A DNA stretch of 59,577 nt from an uncultured Paracoccaceae bacterium (GCA_937146765.1 CAKZRP010000068.1:68530-128106), one strand, 5' to 3'. Counted from the first letter of the stretch, positions 39,111 through 49,115 are shown. The notes: a model not told the origin generated them from the letters alone. Numbers and translations are program-made.

Positions 39111-41299
39111 GATCGCCTGCTTGTTGTAGTGTCGCTCTTCACGGAAAACCCGTTGAGCGCCAGAGTAAAACCGAAATCCGTCGAGGGCTCAACACTTGTG
39201 GTGGAGGTATAGCGTCGGCTGACGGAGAGGTCGAGGGTGACGCATTCATTGCGCCAGGTCAGGCCGAGACCGGCGCGGGTGGCGCGGCCTTCGGAGATGT
39301 CGTAGCGGGCATTGGCGCTGGCGCGCCAGGCCTCGGTCAGCGCGTAGGATCCGTCAAACCAAAGCTCGGAGCTTTCGTCGTCGCGCTCTTCGGCACTGTC
39401 CGCCTGAAGCCAGAGGTAGCTGCCGGCCAACGACCAGCGGTCGCGCTCCAGGTCGCCCCTGAACTCGGCCTTGGACACCGACCATTCCTCGTCAAAGAGG
39501 CTGCGCGCCGTCAGGATCAGGTTGTTTCTGAAGCCGATCTGACCGGCCACGAGCAGGTTGGAATTCTGCCCATCGAGGCCGGAAGAGGAGGTGAAACCGG
39601 GTTGCACGTCGTTGCGCAGCACCTGGGCGACAGTTCCGGTCGCCCGCCAGCCGCTCGGGTCGAGATGGGTGAAATTCACCCCGTAGACGAGGGTCGCCCC
39701 ATCCTCGCGCGCGTCGGTCTCGGGGAAGCGCGACAGGGCGAGAAGATTGCCCTGATCGAATTCCGAAATATTGCTGGCCTCGTTTGGCACATTGTCGCCG
39801 CTGACATGGGTCCAGCCGATCTGAACCAATGGCTCCAGCACCTGGGTGGCGCCAGAGGCGGTCTGGCGCACCATCGGGCGGCGGAAGGTCAAGGCGCTGC
39901 GGGGCGTCACCCGGCTCGCCTCATTGTCGAAGGCACCATCGTCGGCGAGGGCGAAACTGTCGAGGCCGAGGCCGAGGGTCCAGGTGCTCTCGATGCCGAA
40001 GGGCAGGATCCAGCTGCGCAGCCAGCTGAGATCGGCCGAGACCCGCGTCATATCGCGGCCATTGGCCTCTGTCGCCGTGGCATCGAGGCTGGATTCCCGC
40101 ACGAATTGCGAGGCATTGAGCCGCAGCCGCAACTCGCCGCCGATGCGGGCCGGAAACAGTCTCTGTTCGAAGGTACCGGTCAGGATGGTGGAGGGGATCA
40201 GATTCTGATCCTCGGTGTCCCGCAGGGTCTTGTAGGAGTAGACCGCACCTTGAATGAGTTGATCGCGCCGGGCCCGGGTCAGGGTCACATCGGAGCGCAA
40301 GCGGTCGGTATCGGAGATGTCGTAATCGCCAAGATAACCGTCATCGGAGACGGTCTTGAGGTCAAAGCGCAACTTGAAACCCCGGAAGATGTCGAAGTTC
40401 CCGCGGGCAAAGAGGTAACCCCGCCCGTCATCGGGTTGGATGTCGTCGCGGCTGAAAGCGCCCTCAATCTCGATCCGACCATTGCGGAACGCCTGACGGT
40501 AGCGCAGCGCAAGCGTGCGGGTTTCCTCGGAGAGATAGGGGGTGATGGTCAGGTCGCGATGCGCACCCAGAGTCACGAAGTATGGCAGTTTCAGGCCAAA
40601 ACCGAGGTTCGATGAGCTGGACAGCGACGGGATCAGGAACCCGGTGGCCCGGTCCAGAGTCGGATCCGGCAGACGCAGCGCCGGAAAATAGAAGACCGGC
40701 ACATCCCGCACCCGCAATTGCGCCCCTTCGAGGTAGAGCTGTCGCTCTGCTTCATCATGGGTGATGCGTTCGGCACGGATCTGCCAAAGCGGCGGGCGGC
40801 CATCCTCGCAAACATCGCAGGAGGTCACCGAGGTCTTGTAGAGCTGCGAGTAGCGCCCCTCCACCCGGGTCATCTGCAAAGCGGCCAGTTGCACCTGCTG
40901 GTCAAACACCATGCGCGCGCCGCGCAGGATCCCGTTGCGCAGGCCACTGTCAAGCTGGGCGGCATTGGCAAGAATGGTCAGGTCGCCGCCCTGATCGATG
41001 CGGATCGGACCTTCGAGTCGCAGCTGGCCACTGTCGCGCTCGTAGACGATGCGTTCCGCCTGCAAGCGAATGTCTCCCTGAAAGGCCTCGACATTGCCTT
41101 CCGCCACCAGGGTGCGGTCGGGCGAGACGAAGACGCGATCCGCGACCAGCATCGCGGGCGCCTCTTGCTGCGCCACCGATGGGGGCGGCAAAGGGGATTG
41201 TGCCCGCATAGGCTGCGAGCCGAGGCCGAAGCTGAACGGGATCACGGTCGACAGCAGAACCGCGCGTCGCCACATCTTGAAATCAACCGTCTTCGGCAT
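39095..41299 (-). CDS. lptD: LPS-assembly protein LptD
   Basis: This is the outer-membrane beta-barrel that delivers lipopolysaccharide to the cell surface. The 734-residue product has a signal peptide, an N-terminal jellyroll domain (VADRVFVSPDRTLVAEGNVE onward) and a long barrel of alternating aromatic strands. TSVTSCDVCEDG carries a Cys pair. PVFYFPALRLPDPTLDRATG is the conserved junction, and the C-terminus ends in strand-like repeats. It overlaps lptG by 17 bp and surA by 16 bp. It is served by the LptF/LptG products and the chaperone encoded beside it. Confidence 0.95.
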   Translation of the reverse strand: MPKTVDFKMWRRAVLLSTVIPFSFGLGSQPMRAQSPLPPPSVAQQEAPAMLVADRVFVSPDRTLVAEGNVEAFQGDIRLQAERIVYERDSGQLRLEGPIRIDQGGDLTILANAAQLDSGLRNGILRGARMVFDQQVQLAALQMTRVEGRYSQLYKTSVTSCDVCEDGRPPLWQIRAERITHDEAERQLYLEGAQLRVRDVPVFYFPALRLPDPTLDRATGFLIPSLSSSSNLGFGLKLPYFVTLGAHRDLTITPYLSEETRTLALRYRQAFRNGRIEIEGAFSRDDIQPDDGRGYLFARGNFDIFRGFKLRFDLKTVSDDGYLGDYDISDTDRLRSDVTLTRARRDQLIQGAVYSYKTLRDTEDQNLIPSTILTGTFEQRLFPARIGGELRLRLNASQFVRESSLDATATEANGRDMTRVSADLSWLRSWILPFGIESTWTLGLGLDSFALADDGAFDNEASRVTPRSALTFRRPMVRQTASGATQVLEPLVQIGWTHVSGDNVPNEASNISEFDQGNLLALSRFPETDAREDGATLVYGVNFTHLDPSGWRATGTVAQVLRNDVQPGFTSSSGLDGQNSNLLVAGQIGFRNNLILTARSLFDEEWSVSKAEFRGDLERDRWSLAGSYLWLQADSAEERDDESSELWFDGSYALTEAWRASANARYDISEGRATRAGLGLTWRNECVTLDLSVSRRYTSTTSVEPSTDFGFTLALNGFSVKSDTTTSRRSCSRT

Positions 41300-42389
41300 G
41301 CAGCAGCAGTCCCATCGTCAGCAGTATGGAGGCAACCGGAGGCGCCCAGGCCGCCAGAAGCACCGGAATTTGTCCGTTCTCGCCCAGCACTCGCGCGAAG
41401 TTATGGACGAAGTAAAGCCCGAATCCCAGCAGGACCGAGGTCAGCACCGCCATGCCGGTGCCCCCCAACCGGGTGTGCCGCATGGTGAAGGCGGCACCGA
41501 CCATCACCATTGCCACCAGAAACAGCGGGCGCGCCAGTTCAACCTGCAGCCAGACCTGGAACCGAGTGGTGGAAAAGCCGGCTTCGCTCAGCGATGCGAT
41601 GGTCTGCGGCAGGTCGTAGATTGAAATGCCCTCGGCGAATCCGATGGTGTCCCGAATACGTTCATTAGTCAGCGTGGTGGGCAGGCGCAGCTGGTCATAG
41701 CGCTTGGCACTGCGTTCGGGATTCACCCCGACGACCAGTTGCCAGACTTTCGCATCCTTGAGCACCCAATCTTCCCCTTCGAGCCAGGCTTCTTCGGCGA
41801 TGATGCGCCGCGTCGGGCCGCCTTCCGGCGCATAGCTGAGGATGGAAACGTCGTAGAGGTAGAGATTCTCGGAATCGCCACGATAGTTGGCGGCATGGAT
41901 CACCGATTGCCCGTTTTGACCACCCTGGCGCAACCAGAGCCCCTCGCCGGTGAGCGAAACAGCCGCCGCAGCGCCCGGCTGGCGGTAGCTCTCCGCCAGT
42001 TCGGTATAGCGGTTGGCGGTGGCAGCCACGATGGGGTTGAGCGTGCTGACAGCCAGTCCGCCGATGATCAGCGCGACGCAGACCGGGGGCAGCAGGGCGC
42101 GGATGCCGGAACGGCCGATAGCGCGGGTCACCACCAGCTCGCTGGTGCGGGCGAGACCCACGAAGAGCACGATGGTGGTCAGGATCATGATCAGCGGCAG
42201 GAACTCGTTGAGCGCGGTCGGCGCGTTCAGAAAAGTAAGTCCCAGAAGCTGCCCCAGGCTGAGATCCTGGGCATCGAAGCGGCGGATCTGTTCGCTGAGG
42301 TCTATCAACATGACCAGGCTCATCAGCACAGCTGAGATCACCAGGAACCAGAGAAAGAACCGCCTCGCATAGTAAAGGTCGAGGATCAT
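41283..42389 (-). CDS. lptG: LPS export ABC transporter permease LptG
   Basis: An inner-membrane permease that, with LptF and the ATPase LptB, extracts LPS toward the periplasm. The 368-residue product has three N-terminal and three C-terminal hydrophobic helices around a periplasmic beta-jellyroll (WLRQGGQNGQSVIHAANYRG region). The start MILDLYYARRFFLWFL is typical. Its start overlaps the lptF stop by 4 bp and its end overlaps lptD by 17 bp. Confidence 0.95.
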   Translation of the reverse strand: MILDLYYARRFFLWFLVISAVLMSLVMLIDLSEQIRRFDAQDLSLGQLLGLTFLNAPTALNEFLPLIMILTTIVLFVGLARTSELVVTRAIGRSGIRALLPPVCVALIIGGLAVSTLNPIVAATANRYTELAESYRQPGAAAAVSLTGEGLWLRQGGQNGQSVIHAANYRGDSENLYLYDVSILSYAPEGGPTRRIIAEEAWLEGEDWVLKDAKVWQLVVGVNPERSAKRYDQLRLPTTLTNERIRDTIGFAEGISIYDLPQTIASLSEAGFSTTRFQVWLQVELARPLFLVAMVMVGAAFTMRHTRLGGTGMAVLTSVLLGFGLYFVHNFARVLGENGQIPVLLAAWAPPVASILLTMGLLLHAEDG

Positions 42390-43519
42390 TGCGCGCCCTC
42401 CCGCCGCCGCAGCACCCTGGACAGCAGGTGTGGGCGGCTCGCCAGATGCAGGAACAGGAGCGACAGCACCAACCCGATCACGGTGGGCAGGTAGAGCAGG
42501 GGCCAGATCGCCGCGTTTTCCAGAACCGGTTCGGAGACGACGCCGCGCATCCCCTCGATGAGGATCAGCAGGACAAAGGCCAGCAGGATCTGTTTCCAGA
42601 TCCCGAAACGGCTGAAACCGCCCATCATCAGAGTGGAGACTGCAATCATCACCACCGCGGCGGTCACCGTGGCGCGGGTGATCCGCGAATGCAGCTCTTC
42701 TGCTTGGGCTCCGGCGGAATGGCCATCCTCGGCGGTGACGGCATCGCTCCGGGTGACCAGTTCTAGGGTGGGGATGCTGTGCAGCCGACGCGGACCGTGA
42801 TCCCCGGCCCCGGAAACATCGCCAAGCGCATAGGAAAAATCCGCAAAGGCCGTGGTCGACAAAAGGCCGGAGTTGCGCGACTGCCGCTGCGCCAGGCCTT
42901 CGACCAGGATCAGATAGGCGGTGTCGCCCTCCTTGACCAGATAGGCCTTGTCGCTGGTATAGGTGATCTCCGCCTCTGCGCCGCGTTGGTCAGTGAGGAA
43001 GACGTCATTGAGCGTGCCATCGGCATCGATACTGCCGATGAAGAAGGTCACGCCCTCCATCGGGTGCAGGAAACTTCCCGGTGTCAGCAGGCGGGCGCTG
43101 ACGCTGCGGGCAATCTCCGCTTCACGGGCATCCATCTGAGCCATCGATGCGGGCCAGAGGACCAAAGTCAGAACCGACATCATTGCCCCCGCGATCACGC
43201 CAAAGGCCATCGCAGGCCGCGCGAGTTGCCAGGGGCTGGACCCGGTGGCCCGCAAGACGGTGAGTTCGCTTTCCGAATTCAACCGATTGGTCACCCAGAC
43301 CGTCGCCGCAAAGGCAGCCAGCGGCAGCACCATGCGGATCAGGTTCGGAAGGGTCAGCGCAGAAATCTCGAGAAAGGCCACCACGCTCTGCCCGTCGCCG
43401 ATGAGCCAGTCAAACAGGCTTACGGCCCGGTTGATCCAGAACATGGCCACCAGAATCAAGGCGAAGAAGCCGAAGAACAAGAGATATTGCGACAGCACAT
43501 ATCTGTCGTAGCGTGACAC
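42386..43519 (-). CDS. lptF: LPS export ABC transporter permease LptF
   Basis: This is the partner permease of LptG. The 377-residue product begins at a GTG (43519; SRYDRYVLSQYLLFFGFF) preceded by GGGGG 5 nt upstream; the frame stays open further 5' but that part overlaps the divergent pepA leader and has no protein character. It has the YjgP/YjgQ fold: N-terminal helices, NSESELTVLRATG coupling helix, a periplasmic jellyroll and C-terminal helices. It is the first gene of the lptF-lptG-lptD-surA-pdxA-rsmA run. Confidence 0.94.
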   Translation of the reverse strand: MSRYDRYVLSQYLLFFGFFALILVAMFWINRAVSLFDWLIGDGQSVVAFLEISALTLPNLIRMVLPLAAFAATVWVTNRLNSESELTVLRATGSSPWQLARPAMAFGVIAGAMMSVLTLVLWPASMAQMDAREAEIARSVSARLLTPGSFLHPMEGVTFFIGSIDADGTLNDVFLTDQRGAEAEITYTSDKAYLVKEGDTAYLILVEGLAQRQSRNSGLLSTTAFADFSYALGDVSGAGDHGPRRLHSIPTLELVTRSDAVTAEDGHSAGAQAEELHSRITRATVTAAVVMIAVSTLMMGGFSRFGIWKQILLAFVLLILIEGMRGVVSEPVLENAAIWPLLYLPTVIGLVLSLLFLHLASRPHLLSRVLRRREGAQ

Positions 43520-43787
43520 GCGATCCCCCCATAGATCTTGCGCTTGAAGTGTTCGTTGGACCTTAGAGGAATTGTTCAGGCTGGAAAACTGCAATCTTCC
43601 CTGAAGGATGGCCAATCGGCAAAGCTCCGTCATTGGCTCTCCCGGCTTCGGGCGGCCCCGATCCGGCTGCCGATCCTGCTCCCCTGTCTTGCGCACTGGT
43701 ATTCGAGGCGGACAGGGGCTACCTCTATCCCTCAAGAGCGCGCCGCCGCCCGGCCCGCCAGAGGCAGATTTGATGCAGGAGACCCAA

Positions 43788-45260
43788 ATGACCACGCTGA
43801 CCCCGTTCCGCTTTTCCCCCTATGATCCGAAGAGCCTGGCCGAAATCGAAGGCCATCTCGCCATCGTGGTCACACCAGAGGGCACGTTGGATCAGGCCGC
43901 ACGCAGCGCCAATCGTCTGAGCAAGGGAGCGGTGGCACGGCTGGTGGCGTCCGAGGGCTTCGCCAAGGCCAAGACCGGTCAAGTCTTCACCCTCGCCTGG
44001 CCTGCCGGGCTGGCGGCGGAGGCGCTGCATGTCGTTGTTCTGCCCCGCCGTCTGGGCGCGACCGAAGCCCGTAAGGCTGGGGCCAAACTGGCAGAAGCGC
44101 GCGGCACCAAGGCTCTGACGGTAAAGCTGGGCAGCCTGTCCCGCGCTGCGGATCTAGCGTTGGGGATCGCCTTGCGCAGCTATGCCTTTGAGAGCCACAA
44201 GAGCACGACGGCAGAGATGAGCGGCCCTGTCACCCTGTGTCACAACCGGCCCGAGGAGCTTGAGGCCGACTTCGCGCCGATGCTGGCCCTGGCCGAAGGG
44301 GTTCACATGACCCGCGATCTCGTCAATGAACCGGCCAATATTCTGACAACCTCGGAGTTCGCCACCCGCCTGGCGGAGATGGCGGCGCTTGGCCTTGAGG
44401 TCGAGGTGCTGGAGGAGGATCAGCTGGAGGCGCTCGGAATGCGCACTCTGCTTTCGGTCGGACAGGGGTCCGCCAGCCCCTCAAAGGTGGTGGTGATGTC
44501 CTGGGCCGGTGGCGCGAAGGACGCACCGCCCCTGGCCCTGGTCGGCAAGGGAGTCGTCTTTGACACCGGTGGCATTTCGCTGAAGTCGGCCGCCGGAATG
44601 GAAGACATGACCATGGACATGGGCGGCGCCGGCGTGGTGGCGGGCACGATGCGCGCCCTGGCCCTGCGCAAGGCGAAGGCCAATGTGGTCGGGCTGGTTG
44701 GTCTGGTGGAGAACATGCCCTCCGGCACCGCCACCCGCCCGGGCGATGTGGTGAAGTCCATGAAGGGCGACACGGTGGAGATCATCAACACCGATGCCGA
44801 AGGGCGGCTGGTGCTCTGTGACGTGCTCTGGTACGCGCAGGAGCGTTTCAAACCCGCCGGTGTCATCGATCTGGCCACCCTCACAGGGGCCATCATCATC
44901 GGCCTGGGTCACGAGAATGCCGGTGTGTTCTCCAATGACGATGCCTTTTGCGCGGCCTTCCTCAAGGCAGCGGAGGCCGAGGATGAGGGGGCCTGGCGGA
45001 TGCCCCTGGGGCAGGCCTATGACGACCAGTTGAAAAGCCGGATCGCGGATATGAAGAATGTCGGCGGACGCCCGGCGGGCTCGATCACCGCGGCGCAGTT
45101 CCTGCAGCGGTTCATCCGCGAGGGGACGCCCTGGATCCACCTCGATATCGCCGGTGTCGCCTCGGTCACCACGGCAACCGCCTATGCGCCCAAAGGGGCA
45201 ACCGGATGGGGTGTGCGGGCCTTGAATCGCCTGATCCTGGATCAGTACGAGGCAAAGTGA
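43788..45260 (+). CDS. pepA: Leucyl aminopeptidase (M17)
   Basis: A dizinc aminopeptidase that removes N-terminal residues from peptides; in some bacteria PepA also binds DNA. The 490-residue product has the M17 signature NTDAEGRLVLCD and KGVVFDTGGISLKS with metal and catalytic residues. The ATG at 43788 has AGGAG 6 nt upstream; an ATG five codons earlier is possible. It is divergent from lptF and 7 bp ahead of holC, the same pepA-holC arrangement as in E. coli. Confidence 0.95.
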   Translation: MTTLTPFRFSPYDPKSLAEIEGHLAIVVTPEGTLDQAARSANRLSKGAVARLVASEGFAKAKTGQVFTLAWPAGLAAEALHVVVLPRRLGATEARKAGAKLAEARGTKALTVKLGSLSRAADLALGIALRSYAFESHKSTTAEMSGPVTLCHNRPEELEADFAPMLALAEGVHMTRDLVNEPANILTTSEFATRLAEMAALGLEVEVLEEDQLEALGMRTLLSVGQGSASPSKVVVMSWAGGAKDAPPLALVGKGVVFDTGGISLKSAAGMEDMTMDMGGAGVVAGTMRALALRKAKANVVGLVGLVENMPSGTATRPGDVVKSMKGDTVEIINTDAEGRLVLCDVLWYAQERFKPAGVIDLATLTGAIIIGLGHENAGVFSNDDAFCAAFLKAAEAEDEGAWRMPLGQAYDDQLKSRIADMKNVGGRPAGSITAAQFLQRFIREGTPWIHLDIAGVASVTTATAYAPKGATGWGVRALNRLILDQYEAK

Positions 45261-45267
45261 GGCCGAC

Positions 45268-45732
45268 ATGGGCACCGCCTATTTCTATCACCTGACCCGC
45301 AAGCCCTTGCAGGAGACCCTGCCGACGCTGCTGGAAAAAGCGCTTGCGGCAGGGTGGCGGATTGCTGTGCGCGGCCGGGACCCTCAGCGATTGGCCTGGC
45401 TGGACGAGGCGCTTTGGCAGGGCGCTGACAGAAGCTTCCTGGCCCATGGGGTGGCGGGCGGCCCACATGACGCGCTGCAGCCGATCCTGCTCACCACCTC
45501 GGCACAGGCCCCGAATGCAGCCTCCTGCGTGATGAGCGTGGATGGTGCCGAGGTGACAGCCGAAGAAGTGGCGGCCCTCGAACGTGTGTGTATCCTGTTC
45601 GATGGCACCGATGACGAGGCCGTGCAGCAGGCGCGCAGCCAGTGGAAGAGGCTCACGGAGGCTGGCTGTCGCGCGCAGTATTGGTCCGAAGCCTCGGGCC
45701 GCTGGGAGAAAAAGGCGGAAAGCGGGGCGTGA
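45268..45732 (+). CDS. holC: DNA polymerase III chi subunit
   Basis: This clamp-loader accessory links SSB to the replicase. The 154-residue product opens FYHLTRKPLQETLPTLLEKA, and contains AGWRIAVRGRDPQRLAWLDE and the downstream FLAHGVAGGPHDALQPILLT typical of the family. LFDGTDDEAVQQARSQWKRL is the conserved C-terminal helix. It follows pepA by 7 bp and is probably cotranscribed. Confidence 0.94.
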   Translation: MGTAYFYHLTRKPLQETLPTLLEKALAAGWRIAVRGRDPQRLAWLDEALWQGADRSFLAHGVAGGPHDALQPILLTTSAQAPNAASCVMSVDGAEVTAEEVAALERVCILFDGTDDEAVQQARSQWKRLTEAGCRAQYWSEASGRWEKKAESGA

Positions 45733-45814
45733 GAGGCGCTGCCCCGCTTGTCCTGCGGCCCAATACTCCCGGTATCCTATTGGCCAACGGGGATAAAACG
45801 TGGACGTGCGCGTT

Positions 45815-46396
45815 TCAGCGGGTGAGGATCAGCTCGTTGTTGCGGATTTCCAGACGCGCGAAGCGTTGCAGGTAGCCCATGCCAAGGAGCGATTGCTCCA
45901 GCGCGCCTTCGTTGACCCATGCCGGAACCTTGGTGTCGGTCACCGGACCAAGGGACACGCTCTCCAGGGTCACCCTCGCGGTTCGGACTTCTCCATTGGC
46001 GGTCATGGCCCGACCCAGGAACGAGAGGCCCTCGGTGTCTATCCCCAGTCGTTTAGCGTCCTGCGCATTCAGAACCAGATCGCTGGCGCCGGTGTCGACG
46101 AGGAACTGAACTGGCGTGCCTTGCACCATCAGGGTCATATAATAATGGCCATCCCTGGCCCGTGGGACGGTGATTTGACCTGTCTGCGACAATACCGCCT
46201 GTTGGGGCAGGACGGTTCTGCGAATGTCCTCCCAGAGGCCGTAGCTGGCAATCACACCAAGGAAGATTAGTCCCCAGATCGCCAACTGCTGGGCCGTCTT
46301 GCCGAGGGACTGCCGGTTCTGGATGAAGACCCAGGTGCCGATCGCGGCCAGCAAGAGCATCAGGTAGACTAGGCGGCCAATATCGTCGGATGTCAT
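45815..46396 (-). CDS. Membrane-anchored retropepsin-like aspartic protease
   Basis: The 193-residue product has two predicted transmembrane segments (about residues 8-25 and 38-55) and a C-terminal aspartic-protease half with FLVDTGASDLVLN (Asp101 in DTG). This is the clan AA family (TIGR02281-type) widespread in alphaproteobacteria. A single DTG implies a dimeric active site. The catalytic domain probably faces the periplasm. The ATG at 46396 has GGGAGG about 8 nt upstream. It is convergent with holC. The substrate is unknown. Confidence 0.9.
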   Translation of the reverse strand: MTSDDIGRLVYLMLLLAAIGTWVFIQNRQSLGKTAQQLAIWGLIFLGVIASYGLWEDIRRTVLPQQAVLSQTGQITVPRARDGHYYMTLMVQGTPVQFLVDTGASDLVLNAQDAKRLGIDTEGLSFLGRAMTANGEVRTARVTLESVSLGPVTDTKVPAWVNEGALEQSLLGMGYLQRFARLEIRNNELILTR

Positions 46397-46443
46397 CTGC
46401 GGATCCTCCCCAAGCATGAGGTAGGGATCAGGAGCCTTGATGT

Positions 46444-47067
46444 CTAGCTCGCAAAGCCGAAGGCGCGCAGGCCTTCAAGGACGAATTGCACGGAAAGGGC
46501 GGCCAGCAACATTCCGAGGAGCCGGGTGGCCACATTGATGCCAACCGGGCCGAGGAGACGTTCGAGCAGGCCGGAAATGGAGAACATTCCCAACATCAGC
46601 AGGATCACCGCCACCACGAGGGCCATGACCGAGGCAAACCCCTCAATGCCCGGGTGCTGGCCGGTCAGCAGGATCACCGTGGCGATGGAGCCCGGACCGG
46701 CAATCAGCGGAATCGCCATGGGAAAGACCGACGGGTCATCCTCCGGCGCGATCTCGTCGCCCTGGTGTTGCCGTCGGGCGGTGCGGCGTTCGAACAGCAT
46801 GTCGAGTGCGGTAAGGAACAACAGGATCCCCCCCGCGACCCGGAAGGCGGGCATGGAGATGCCGATGAACTCCAGCACCTTCTCGCCAAAGAGGGCAAAA
46901 ATTGCGAGGATGCCGATGCCGGTCAAAGACGCGCGGATCGCGATGGCGCGGCGTTGGCGGGAACTCATTCCTTGAGTGAGCGCCAGAAACACCGGCATCA
47001 GGCCAATCGGGTCGATGATGACGAAGAGCGTCACGAAGGAGGTAATGAGGAAAGCGCTGTCAATCAT
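46444..47067 (-). CDS. MarC-family integral membrane protein
   Basis: The 207-residue product has about six hydrophobic helices, with FVIIDPIGLMPVFLALTQGM near the N-terminus and AIPLIAGPGSIATVILLTGQ in the middle, both MarC/UPF0056 signatures. The family has no established function despite the multiple-antibiotic-resistance name. Its ATG overlaps the ABC-F stop by one base, so they are probably cotranscribed. Confidence 0.9.
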   Translation of the reverse strand: MIDSAFLITSFVTLFVIIDPIGLMPVFLALTQGMSSRQRRAIAIRASLTGIGILAIFALFGEKVLEFIGISMPAFRVAGGILLFLTALDMLFERRTARRQHQGDEIAPEDDPSVFPMAIPLIAGPGSIATVILLTGQHPGIEGFASVMALVVAVILLMLGMFSISGLLERLLGPVGINVATRLLGMLLAALSVQFVLEGLRAFGFAS

Positions 47068-48920
47068 CAGGCTTCTGCCAGTTCAAGGTTTTCCAGCGCT
47101 TCCATCCAGAGGGCTTCCGCCCGCTCCAGCGCTTCGAGGCATTCGGCATGTTTCTTCAGCCAGACCTCTCGATCGGTTGCCTTCTCGGGGCCATAGAGTG
47201 CGGGATCGGCGAGCTTGGCGTCCAGTTTCTCGCGCATCTCGGTGAGTTTCTCGACCCGGGCCTCCGATTTGCGCACTTCGGAGCGGAGCGCGAGGATCTG
47301 GTCGCGGCTGGCGCGTTTGGGTTTCTCCGGCGCTTTCGCTTCGGCCTTGGGCGCGGGCTTTTCGCGCGACAGCAGCATGTCGCGATAGCTGTCGAGGTCG
47401 CCCTCATAGGCGGCGACGGAGCCGTTCGACACCAGCCAGAGCCGATCCGCCACGAGGCTGAGGAGGTGCATGTCGTGGCTGACGAGGATCACCGCGCCGC
47501 TATAGGCGGTCAGCGCCTCCACCAAAGCCTCGCGGCTTTCGATGTCGAGGTGGTTGGTCGGTTCGTCGAGGATCAGCATATGCGGCGCGTCAAGGGTCGC
47601 GAGCAGCAGGCTGAGGCGCGCCTTCTGGCCGCCGGACAGACGCCGCACCTCGGTTTCGGCCTGTGCCGCGCCAAGGCCAAAGCCCGCGAGCCGGGTGCGC
47701 CAGCGGGTCGGGGCCTCTTCGGGGCGCAGGCGGCGCAGGTGGTCGAGCGGGGTTTCATCCACATAAAGCTCATCCACCTGATGCTGGGCGAAGTAGCCAA
47801 TGCGCAGCTTGGACGAACGCACCAGTTTGCCGGCCATCAGGGGCAGGCGGTCCGCGAGCAATTTCGACAGGGTCGATTTGCCCTGACCGTTCTTGCCCAG
47901 AAGTGCGATCCGGTCGTCCTGATCGATGCGCAGGTTGAGCCGGTTCAGGATCTCCACATCCCCATAGCCGGTCACGCCGCCTTCGATCTGGATGATCGGC
48001 GGCGACATTTCCTCCGGTTCCGGGAAGGAGAAGGCGCGCAGGGCGGCCTCCTGCGGGGTGGAGATCGGTTTCATCTTCTCGATCATCTTCAGGCGGGACT
48101 GGGCCTGTTTCGCCTTGGAGGCCTTGGCGCGGAAGCGATCCACAAAGCTTTGCAGATGGGCGCGGCGGGCGTCCTGTTTGCGCGCCTCGGATTGGGCGGC
48201 CAGAATGCGGGCGGCGCGGGTTTCCGCAAAGGTGTCGTAGGGCCCCTGATAGAGGGTCAGCTTGCGGTCCTCGAGATGCAGAATGGCGCCAACCGCGCGA
48301 TTAAGGAGCCCGCGGTCGTGGGACACGATCAGCACAGTATGGGGATAGCGCGCGATATAGCTCTCCAGCCAGAGCGCGCCTTCGAGGTCGAGGTAGTTGG
48401 TCGGTTCGTCAAGCAGCAAGAGGTCCGGCTGCGAGAACAGCACCGCCGCCAAGGCCACCCGCATCCGCCAGCCGCCGGAGAAATCCGAACAGGGGCGCAG
48501 GTGGTCCTCGTCGTCAAAGCCCAGACCCTTGAGGATCGAGGCGGCGCGGGCCTCGGCGGACCAAGCGTCGATATCGGCCAGACGCGACTGGATCTCGGCA
48601 ATGCGCATCCCATCGGTCGCGGTCTCCGCCTCGGCCATCAGGGAGGCGCGTTCCTCATCGGCCGCCAGCACCGTGTCCAGAAGCGAGGTCGCGGAGGAGG
48701 GCACCTCTTGTGCCACACCGCCGATGCGCGCCTGCGAAGGAAGCGAGATCGAACCGGTCTCCAGCACCAACTCGCCACGGATAATGCGGAAAAGGGTGGA
48801 TTTGCCGGTGCCGTTGCGCCCCACGACGCCGACCTTATGGCCGGTGGGAATAGTGGCAGAGGCCTCCTCCAGCAGGGGGCGGCCTTCGACGGAATAGGTG
48901 ATGGAGTCAATTCTGAGCAT
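47067..48920 (-). CDS. ABC-F family ATPase (YheS-like)
   Basis: A second cytoplasmic duplicated ABC-F protein, 617 residues. The first half has GRNGTGKST, SGGWRMRVALA and LLLLDEPTNYLD; the second has GKNGQGKST, LSGGQKARLSL and LILDEPTNHLD. The signature SGGWRMR and the C-terminal coiled tail (DREVWLKKHAECLEALERAE) fit the YheS branch, distinct from the Uup-like protein at 9.3-11.1 kb. I chose the ATG at 48920 because GAGAGG lies upstream. Ribosome binding is inferred from the family. Confidence 0.88.
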   Translation of the reverse strand: MLRIDSITYSVEGRPLLEEASATIPTGHKVGVVGRNGTGKSTLFRIIRGELVLETGSISLPSQARIGGVAQEVPSSATSLLDTVLAADEERASLMAEAETATDGMRIAEIQSRLADIDAWSAEARAASILKGLGFDDEDHLRPCSDFSGGWRMRVALAAVLFSQPDLLLLDEPTNYLDLEGALWLESYIARYPHTVLIVSHDRGLLNRAVGAILHLEDRKLTLYQGPYDTFAETRAARILAAQSEARKQDARRAHLQSFVDRFRAKASKAKQAQSRLKMIEKMKPISTPQEAALRAFSFPEPEEMSPPIIQIEGGVTGYGDVEILNRLNLRIDQDDRIALLGKNGQGKSTLSKLLADRLPLMAGKLVRSSKLRIGYFAQHQVDELYVDETPLDHLRRLRPEEAPTRWRTRLAGFGLGAAQAETEVRRLSGGQKARLSLLLATLDAPHMLILDEPTNHLDIESREALVEALTAYSGAVILVSHDMHLLSLVADRLWLVSNGSVAAYEGDLDSYRDMLLSREKPAPKAEAKAPEKPKRASRDQILALRSEVRKSEARVEKLTEMREKLDAKLADPALYGPEKATDREVWLKKHAECLEALERAEALWMEALENLELAEA

Positions 48921-49115
48921 GGCCCCTCTCATGTCGAAAGCCAGGGGACGGGTCAATCACTATCCGTGTGGGCCGCGCGACCAAGGGGGATTGGCTGCGC
49001 GGCGAGCTGTGATAGCCTTAGGGTTGCATTCTGCCTGTTTCTTTCGCGGACACAGGCGCGACACGTTCAGACGGCGAAAGGCCGATGGGCAGGGATCACG
49101 AGAGGGCAGCGACAG

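Noticed and set aside
47148..49115. Upstream part of a 1185-codon plus-strand frame that ends in the DUF2235 gene
   Set aside because: The first ~656 codons are antisense to the ABC-F gene; the true protein starts at 49116 with its own ribosome-binding site and family-typical N-terminus.
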